Position numbers and translations under genes: made by a program | Assembly: GCA_020747065.1 (NCBI GenBank) | Contig: JAGMVK010000003.1 | Coordinates: forward strand, 3,705,132 to 3,769,131 | DNA from: Cadophora sp. MPI-SDFR-AT-0126 | Lineage: Eukaryota; Ascomycota; Leotiomycetes; Helotiales; Ploettnerulaceae | Length of the DNA stretch: 64,000 nucleotides | Direction of reading: 5' to 3' | Shown: positions 56,196-64,000 of the stretch, piece after piece | How positions within the stretch are numbered: the stretch's first letter is position 1 | Layout: every line of letters starts with the position of its first letter | The notes under the pieces: generated by a model | Told to the model about the DNA's origin: nothing | Databases searched by the model: none | Seen by the model: only the letters and a program-made list of their open reading frames with translations

Positions 56196-57240
56196 CACCA
56201 CCAGCTGTTTTGCTGCCATACAATTGAAGTTTAGTACTCGCAGCCATTCCCGTAGGCACTCCCCGCAGCCACCATCGCCATCCACTACCGCCATCTATTG
56301 CGACTATCCATCGTTGCGATCCATTCCTGCATTAAGATCATCATCACCGTGCAGTGTTACAGTCCGTGCATTAGTAGTACCCAGCTGTTTTGCTGCCATG
56401 CAATTGAAGTCCTTCCTCGCAGCCACTCCCGGTAGCCATCGCCACTACTATCCACTACCACCATCTCCTACCACTATTCATCGCCGCAATCCGTTCATAC
56501 ATTGAAACCACTATCATGAGTTGTTACAGCCCATGCATTAGCAGTACCCAGCTGTTTTGCTGCCATGCAATTGAAGTCCTCCCCCGCAACTACGCTCGCG
56601 GCTCCTCCCGCAGCCACTCTTGCAGCTGCTATTGCCATCCACTAGCGCCACCCACTGCTACCATGCATCGTCGCAATCCATTTATACATTCAAAATCATC
56701 ATTATAAACGATTACAGGCCATGTATTTGCACCACCCAACTATTTAGCTACTATATGATCGAAGTCCTCGCCCGCAGCCAGTCTTACAGCGGCTACCGCC
56801 ATCCACCACCGCTATCTACTGCTGCTATTCACTACTGCCATCCCTCGTTGCAATCCATTCCTGCATTGAGATCACTATCACCGTGCAGTGTTACAGTCCG
56901 TGCATTAGTAGTACCCAGCTGTTTTACTGCCATGCAGTTGAAGTTATCCCTCGCAGCCACTCCCGCAGCCACTCCCCGCAGCCATCTACTACCACCATCT
57001 CCTGCTACAGTTCGTCGCCGCAATCTATTTATGCATTCAAATTATCAGCATAAGCTATTACAGCCGACGCATTTGCACCACCGGCTGTTTTGCTACCATA
57101 TGATCGAAGTCCTCCCCCGCAGCCACTCTCGCAGCTACTCCCGTAGCTATCGCAGCTATCCAGCAGTGCCATCCACTGCTACCATTCATCGTCGCAATCC
57201 ATTCATGCATTATCAGCATAAATCATCTGTTTAGCATAAG
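56196..57240. repeat. Subtelomeric satellite, 166-188-bp unit, six copies
   Basis: The anchor CCAGCTGTTTTGCTGCCAT recurs with variants at 56201, 56381, 56548, 56736, 56915 and 57081. Units also share GCAGCCACTCCCGCAGCC, a CCATCCACTACCGCC stretch and TCGCAATCCATTCATGCATT. The long open frame through it (56620-57234) follows the repeat phase and starts within it; I regard it as non-coding. Confidence 0.8.
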
Positions 57241-57489
57241 TAATGCGCTTTAGTGAGGTCATTGAGAGCGGGGTAATTAGATGCGGTCAGTACAGGACCT
57301 AACGAGAAGGGAAGGACCTAACCCAACCTATACAAACTGCTTTCCCTACACAGAGCACACCTGCGTATCTACCTAAATAAGCATTTCTCGACCACCATTC
57401 TGGCCCAGTGGGTTGCATGGAAGTTTTCTCGAGTCTTCGCATTGCATTTAACAACTAACATTATGAATATACTAATGCGTAGTACATAG
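57241..57489. other. Spacer after the satellite
   Basis: No feature recognised. Confidence 0.35.
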
Positions 57490-57755
57490 ATGCCTCCATA
57501 CAGTCCTGCAGCAATCGTCGCCTTCGAGAGGCTCGGCCGGCAGTGGATTCAGGTGTCCTCGAACCGCGAGGCCTGGGCCAACACCCATCGGGGTGCCGTA
57601 TGTATTCCTCCCCTTCCCTATATATCTGCTAACTTCCCCAGATAGCTATCATGTTGATCCTGGGGTTGGTACCGGGTTGCGATAAGCACATCATCGCATG
57701 TGCGGACCTGGTTCCCCTGGTCGAGGCCGGGGAGGTCTTGCTTCGGGCTTTGTAA
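57490..57755 (+). CDS. Small two-exon ORF, 73 aa
   Basis: Exons 57490-57597 and 57642-57755 are joined by a 44-nt intron with GTATGT donor, CTAAC branch site and CCCCAG acceptor, phase 0. The protein starts MPPYSPAAIVAFERLGRQW and has HRGA across the join, then IAIMLILGLVPGC and LVEAGEVLLRAL. No family is recognised. An intact canonical intron in decayed surroundings suggests it is, or was recently, a real gene. It could also be the 5' end of a longer decayed gene. Confidence 0.4.
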
Positions 57756-58678
57756 ATAGTTGCTAGGGGCGGTACTCACAATTGGGAGTATCGTAAGTAG
57801 GGAGGGGCGGGGCCCTACTAAACTTTTTGTTTACTTTTTCCTATTTCCAACTAAGACAAATGGATTAAGCGAGGTACCTTAGGGGAAGGGAGTTCACACT
57901 TGTACTAGCCATTACCGGATTACTATTGCTATATTACATTAGTAAGATCGATTTAAGGATGAGAAGATGAAGTCAGAGGAGGGTAATGACTTACATTAAG
58001 GTGATATAGATAGGGATAATACAGAGGATTTAGAAGCTAGTCACGGAAACCTATATCATAAGCAGAACTTACGCAGGAGGTTCCGCTACTTAGGGATCTG
58101 CTATAATTCTATTTAACTCTAATAATACGCCCGGTTTATCTTCTGTGCTATAGCCTTAGAAGTCATAAATCTATAGCAGCTATAGAAAGCAGAAGTTAGA
58201 AGAGAAGAGGTCCAAATAGGTTAAGTAAGCAAGGACAGCTATAATTGAAACTCCTAAGGACTCTGAAGGTGAGCCTAGACACGACTAAAGTCAAGACAAA
58301 CTAAGGACCCCTAAATAGGACAGCTATCTCGCCGGCGTTGTAGCAACTAGCGACAGTCTATTGGGAGTAAAAGCTCGTCGTCAAGCTAAACCACTACGGA
58401 GAGAACAAGAGAGAGTAAGTAACGAGCAAAGGAGGGCGCGTCCCTAAGCCTGGGCAAGAGGGCTCAATACACGGAAGCTTTCTTCCTCTTCTGTAAGGCC
58501 CCTTTTGCAGCTCGAAGAGAGAGCGCGGACCACTTGCGGCTCTGTGCTCCTACGGCAGGCACGGACTTATACTCTGTAAGGTAATATCCTCAGAGGAGTT
58601 GGCTAGTTAGTAGTAAGTAATGTCCCTACTTATTTACGTCTCTTAGAAGGCTCTGTTTCAGTGAGTTCTGTTATTACC
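57756..58678. other. Region upstream of the helicase pseudogene
   Basis: No intact gene. Contains many TAG/TAA triplets like the helicase and probably more decayed coding sequence. The diverged GC-rich repeat lies at 58496-58610. Confidence 0.4.
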
Positions 58679-61600
58679 ATGTCGCTGGATCTCGTTTACA
58701 ACCCGACCCACCAGGTAGTCGTTTGCCGGCGCTACCAGACGTGCCTCGTACCCCGGCAAAGTAGTATCAAACAACACTTACGGGGCGAGCCGCACCGTCT
58801 ACTCAGTCCAGCTCTGAAGGCCCACTTAGCATATATCGATGGACTGACGCTACGGGACCTAGAGACCTTGAAGAGGGACCGGCCTAGGGAGTCAGTTAAC
58901 CCGATCGAGTACCTCCTAATCCACGCGGGGTTTCGCTATCTGCTCTATCCTCTCGAAGATCCCTTCTACACAATCCGCCTCCCCCGGATACGGGACCATA
59001 TACCGAGCTATAACAGGAGAAGTGCGAGGGAGCACAAGTCGACGCCGCTCTGGGAGAGTTACCGCCTCTAGACTTACTTTACTAATAATGCCCTGGTGAC
59101 TTACTTTACTATTCTCAAGGGCGTAGAGACGCCAGACCCAGCCTATTTAACTATACTAATAGAGCCTGAGAGGGAATTATTTGTGAAGTTAGAGGGGGAT
59201 TACTAAGATATGAAATGCGATCTCAAGGCGCAAGCAAGTATCGTTCGGGATATTAGAGAGTCCAGGTTAGAAAGGGTGCTATAGCTACACGACGTAACGC
59301 GCTTCCTATCCTACATAGTTACGCTACAGGACAAGGAGATCTGGAGCTCGTACCGACTGCCCCTAAAGAAAGAGCTTGATGCGGGTGGCGAGTATACTAC
59401 GGATCCTGATCTCGCCTGAATCCTGGTTACAGCTAAGGCTGTCTTAAGAGACGCATACTGGTTATACAGCGACACTTCGCCAGACCGGAAAATGACACAG
59501 TAGCGGGCTAATATCCTGAATGAATTCTATGCTAGGGCGTCGGGCAAAGCAGATAGGTTCCGGTATTACAAGAACGCGTCGACCCTGGTTACCTACTTCA
59601 CCACTATGAAACAGCTGTTAGTGTACTACTACCGAGTAGTATACTGTGAAAGCGGTCATTTCACCCGGGTTTAACTAGACCAGATACTACCTAGGGATGT
59701 TATCTAACTAACTACCCAGTAGATCTAGGCCATGGATAAGATTATAGATGCATTAGTTCTTGAAGATAAGGAGGAAGCTGAGCTAGCTTTAAAGCACGCC
59801 ATTCAGCGACTATACCTGGCCCTGATCTGCTATACTGTTAGCAGCGTGCTATTTAAATCGCCTGTCTTAAGTTTCTGCGCTATATTGAGCAGGAAAGTCC
59901 GTGGGAAAGGCTGAGGGTTATAGGAGGAGCCGGGGAATTTCAATAGCCACTTATCGGCTCTGACCTAGGCTGCCTAGCTCGTGCTCTTTAACTATGCTTG
60001 TTTTCAGGAGCAGGACGATGAAGATCAAATCCCTGTCTTTCTTACCAAGATCTGCAAGAAGTTCTTCCAACAGCTAGCCGAGACACCGTTTAGGCATATT
60101 CTGCAATAGCAGCTGTACTTATTCAAGGTTAGAAAGGCCGCAATTACTAAGCACTAAGCCCGGTAGTCCCTGGACAGGTAGACAGTGGAATATCGCGGGG
60201 TAGAATTGCAGATGTCGCAGATCTCTGACTTGGTAGCTTCTGAATACTAACGGGCCTATGCCCTGCTTTATGATAAGCTCTTATTCTAAGCAAAAGACCT
60301 GACTCCTATGGAGTCGTGGCGGCTAAAGGACGACTTAGATCTGGAAGATTTTGGAGGTTCGTAGCTCTCTTATCCCAGTAATACCGAGTTCTTAGAGGGT
60401 GCTGAGCTCGCTCTCTTCCGGCGGATCTAAGGCAATACTGAGCTCCGGGCCATGTTCTTAACCAAGGCTAAGGATAGGAGCATGATCTTGTATCCTAAGG
60501 CTATGGACATCTACGAGTCACACGCCCAAGAATTCCTACAGCTGTTATTAGTGCTATGCCATATCCCTGGCGGCCCACCGTTACGAGCGTCTGAGTTGCT
60601 ATCGATGATGTGGTGTAATACTGCTCGACAGCGCCACCTATTTATTTGGGAGAAGCTACTAATGATCTATGTTCAGTACCACAAGGGTCAGCAGTAGTCC
60701 GGGGTGTACAAGGATAATATTCGCTTTATACTAAAGGCGATTGGGGATTTAGTGCTTCTTTACATTGCATATGTTTTGCCTTTAAGGCAACTGTTCCTTC
60801 GATAGTAAAAGCCCGGTGCCCTCATCTCTCCGTACCTTTAGGCGAAATTAGACGGGACGGTGTGGGTTAATAAGACACTTTCAGCTTGCTTACGTAAGGC
60901 GTGTACCCGGGTAAAGGTGCCTTGTTTGCACACTTCCAACTGGCGGCAGTTTGCAGCATCGATTACTAAAGAGAAGTTTTCTACTAAAGAACAGGCTAAC
61001 TTTGATATTAAGGAGAGCGTCGGGGAGGATATTGAAGACGAGCTGGATCTTGTTGCCTTAGCTGAACAAAGCAACTACAGCTACCACACTTTTAATCATG
61101 CATATACTGGCACTACTACGCTCACCATAAGTGCTTTACTGCATCGGAATTACCGAGCATCTGAGAGCTGGCATACGTTATTCCGGCTCGATTATATTCT
61201 CCAGGGGAAGAGACTACGAGGCGCCTCAGAGACGCTGTCACTGCGAATACTTGATACTTCCAAGCGTGGTTAGCTTCGCCGGAGGGGGGCTTATTCTGAG
61301 GCTGACTTACTGGCGGTGGCACGGAAGTTATACAATAAACCGGACTTGCAATTCAGGGTTCCCGGTCAGCGGAATAGCGTTCTTGCTATCATGGGACCTT
61401 ATTCAGCTGAGTAAGTGGTTCTGGTAATAGGAACCGGCTCTGGTAAGACGATAGTTGTTATGATTGGTACTGCTATTACAGATACTGGGACCACTATCCT
61501 TGTTTTGCTAATAGTTGCTCTGCGAGGTGATATACTGAGACGCTTTCACGAAGTAGGTATCCGGCCCTTGGTCTAGTCGGTTGATTGTAAGTAGTCGGCT

Positions 61601-63052
61601 TCACTAGTTATTGTATCAGCTGAAGCAGCGTGTACTTAAGGCTTTCTTAAATACTATCATCTTCAGGTCAGTAAGCAGAAACTCGACTGTATTATTATCG
61701 ACGAGGGTTATCTCACTATTACGGCTAGTGATTACCGGCTATGCATGGCTTAACTGGGCTGGTACGTTCGGTAAATTAGGACGTAAACAGTGTAGCTGAC
61801 AGTAACCCTACCTCCTATGATGCAAGAAGAGTTCATTGAGCATAATAAGCTGGTGAAACCCAGGGTTATCCGGGAATCGACTAATCGGCTGAACATTAAG
61901 TACATAGTCAGCTTAGAGACCGGACCGGGTGCCTTAGTTGAGAGAGCTGCCGACCTGGTACAGGCATACTGGCCCAAGTAGGAGATCTTTAACTACTCCC
62001 GCGATAAGATCATTATCTACTGCCGGACTCGGGAGGAAGTAGTACAGCTTGCCGATATTCTTAAGTGTCCCTTGTATACGTTAAGATCCGGAACTGAAGA
62101 GGAGAAAGCTGCTATTATCTCTAGGTGGCTTGGTAATAGAGATCAGCCGGTGATTGTAGCTACATCTGCTCTTAGGATCGGATTTAATTATCCGTTCGTC
62201 CGCTGGGTAATCCATGTTAATAGGCCCGATAAGCTGACTGATTTCTCTCAGGAGTCTAGAAGAGCTAGGCGGGATGGAAGTAAGGCTTCTTCTATTGTTC
62301 TCCTGTATGCCGGGTGGAAGCCTCAGGTTAATGGATACCTATCCGCGGATCGAGAGGCTATGCAGCTCTATCTTACACAGTAATACTGTTCCCGTGGTAT
62401 TCTGAGCCAGTTCTTGGATACTTAATCCGATTGGCGGTGGTATATACTGGGTGAAGAGAGGTGTCAGGTTTACCGCGAGCCCCATACCGAAGCGCGACCT
62501 GCCGACGTTGTATTTACCTTACCGCAAAGAGTAGAGATGGAATTCACCGGGCTAGAAGAGGTCTTACGGCAGGATCATGTCCGAGAGTAGGTCCTTGATA
62601 GTTATAAGAGCGACCTCGAGATTATGGTAGGGCTGTGCCTCTACTGCCGGATCAAGGGCCGCAGGTTCGACTATGCGCTAGGCAAATGCTCACGGCGGTT
62701 CCGGTGGATCTGTGCTAAGTAAGAGGCGTACTATACACGAGACCGAGAGGATAAGGAGTGGATCGGGCGATATGTGGTATGCTGGTAGTGCTACCAGCCA
62801 CAAGATATCTGTCGGGTAGTAGATCCAGAGCATGAAGAGACCGAGTGCCGCTTCCCTGATATAGTGATACTGCTTTACTACGGAGTGTATTACCGGCCTG
62901 GAGGCGAGGAGTGGCTACGGAAGTATTTCCAGCGCTCTTTTCAGAGCGAACTGGAATATATGCTATGGCTAGGGGAAACGGCATCACTTGGGGGGAACGA
63001 GTGTATTGAAGCTAACTGTGTAGCGGCGCTTGCATTAGCAGAGTTTGGATAA
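58679..63052 (+). pseudogene. Telomere-linked RecQ-type helicase (TLH-like), nonsense-riddled
   Basis: One plus-strand frame runs 1458 codons from an ATG (58679) to TAA (63050-63052), with no frameshift but about 40 internal stops, mostly TAG and TAA. Domains in order: an OrsD-like zinc finger (VVCRRYQTCLVP with H at SIKQHL and GEPH); a middle region like the recombinase/OrsD-associated part (TLVTYFTTMKQLL, RHLFIWEKLLMIYVQYHKG, HTSNWRQFAASI); then a superfamily 2 helicase with Walker A GTGSGKTIV (near 61435), motif II changed to IIIDEGYL, motif IV KIIIYCRTREE, motif V VIVATSALRIGFNYP, and motif VI QESRRARRDG in place of QESGRAGRDG. It ends about 830 bp from the telomere, the normal place of fungal TLH genes. 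Stops and the changed motifs fit C-to-T/G-to-A mutation. Confidence 0.88.
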
Positions 63053-63092
63053 GCTTATTTTGCACGTTTAATATAAAATAATAATAGGATTA

Positions 63093-63525
63093 ACGTGGTT
63101 TATCACCGAGTCGGACATATCACCGAGTCGGACAAAAAATTTACATACAAAAAACGTCCGTGCCACCCTAAACAACTTCTTTAATTATTAATAAAATTAC
63201 TTAAAATTTAGATCTTGATTTATTTATAATATAAAAGAACATCTTATAATTCAAAATTTTCAAAATTATTAATTACTTATTATATAATTAAGATAACGCT
63301 AATTTTAATCCTTGTAATTTATCTTTTTATTAATATCTTTTTATTTATTAATAGAATTTATATCAAACTTGAAATATAAAATATTTATTTATTAAATTTA
63401 TTATATAAAAATTATTTAAGCTTTTTATTAATAATTAAAGAAGTTGTCTAGGGTGCACGGACGTTTTTTGTATGTAAATTTTTTGTCCGACTCGGTGATA
63501 TGTCCGACTCGGTGATAAACCACGT
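63093..63525. repeat. MITE, 433 bp, TA target site (copy 2, inverted)
   Basis: It is the reverse complement of 47595-48027, including the small differences between the two arms (GTGCACCC versus GTGCCACCC). TA flanks it at 63091-63092 and 63526-63527. I found no difference from copy 1 by eye. Confidence 0.88.
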
Positions 63526-63527
63526 TA

Positions 63528-63885
63528 TATTATCCTTATAATATCAAAGAATATAAAGACTATTTATATAAGATCGGTGTATTAAGAGATTATTTAAACT
63601 TTTTAAATAATATTCTATTCTAATTAATCCTAATTAAACAAGATAGATTAATTACCTTTCGACTTGAATAGAATAGTATTTAAATTATTAGTTGAATAAT
63701 ATTTAATTATTTAACCGGTGATACACGTTTTGACTTTTATTATAAAATAGCTTAAATATATATTATAATTATAACTTTATCTTTATTTAATAAAGCAAAT
63801 ACTATCTTGCTTTTATATATAATAAGTTAAGTAAGAATTTTATGAAATAATTTATAAATTATATTTAAGGTAGTTTAATAAAGAA
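63528..63885. other. AT-rich telomere-adjacent sequence
   Basis: No gene. Contains a small palindromic arrangement around TTAAATAATATTCTATTC / GAATAGAATAGTATTTAAA (about 63598-63684). Confidence 0.5.
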
Positions 63886-64000
63886 TAGGGGTTGGGGTTG
63901 GGGTTAGGGTTAGGGTTAGGGTTAGGGTTAGGGTTAGGGTTAGGGTTAGGGTTAGGGTTAGGGTTCGGGTTAGGGTTAGGGTTAGGGTTAGGGTTAGGGT
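63886..64000 (+). repeat. Telomere, (TTAGGG)n
   Basis: About 19 hexamers to the end of the window. The inner edge has two TTGGGG variants and one TTCGGG lies at 63964-63969; the rest are TTAGGG. The G-rich strand runs to the 3' end, so this is a right-hand chromosome end. Confidence 0.97.

Noticed and set aside
56620..57234. Plus-strand ORF of 204 codons through the satellite
   Set aside because: Frame follows repeat units of unequal length and low complexity; the start is not supported.

Overview
This is the end of a chromosome from a filamentous ascomycete (Pezizomycotina). The right edge is a (TTAGGG)n telomere. Genes carry short GT-AG introns (42-81 nt) with CTAAC/CTGAC-type branch sites, and repeats show C-to-T / G-to-A decay typical of repeat-induced point mutation (RIP). 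I cannot name the genus from sequence alone.

Bases 1 to about 28 kb are an ordinary gene-bearing arm with metabolic and transport genes. In order they are: an AIF/AMID-like flavoprotein (-), a small DUF6640-like membrane protein (-), an MDR-family zinc-type oxidoreductase (+), a decayed small gene (+), a Dal5-like MFS permease (-) divergent from a 2-oxoglutarate/Fe(II) dioxygenase (+), an MFS transporter gene broken by a transposon (-), a maltose/alpha-glucoside-type permease (-) divergent from a GH27 alpha-galactosidase (+) whose C-terminus reads KDEL, a phenol-hydroxylase-like FAD monooxygenase (-), and a secreted berberine-bridge-type FAD oxidase (+). The exon models were built by matching donor and acceptor sites to reading frame and to family conservation. 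All coordinates are from reading the sequence; no search was run.

Bases 28 to 55 kb are a transposon graveyard. They hold a pogo/Fot1-like DDE element, an OrsD-domain remnant, a candidate solo LTR, a complete but RIP-mutated Ty3/gypsy element (369-bp LTRs, 5-bp target duplication) with a second pogo-like element nested in its reverse transcriptase, a ~125-bp satellite, a 433-bp MITE, a second truncated pogo copy, a Tad-like LINE fragment with a 23-bp minisatellite tail, CCCTAA-containing repeats, and a truncated gypsy copy. Two genes survive here: a small secreted cysteine-containing protein (effector-like) and an intronless subtilase without a signal peptide that looks bacterial in type.

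Bases 55 to 64 kb are the subtelomere. It has GC-rich subtelomeric sequence, a tRNA-like SINE candidate, a ~175-bp satellite, a small two-exon ORF, and a telomere-linked RecQ-type helicase. The helicase is open in one frame over 4.37 kb except for about 40 nonsense codons. An identical, inverted copy of the 433-bp MITE follows, then the telomere.

The most useful leads are: the KDEL-ended alpha-galactosidase next to a sugar permease; the transposon-broken MFS gene whose TA target site restores the frame exactly; the two identical inverted MITEs bracketing about 15 kb of subtelomere; the frame-preserving nonsense decay of the helicase; and the isolated subtilase.
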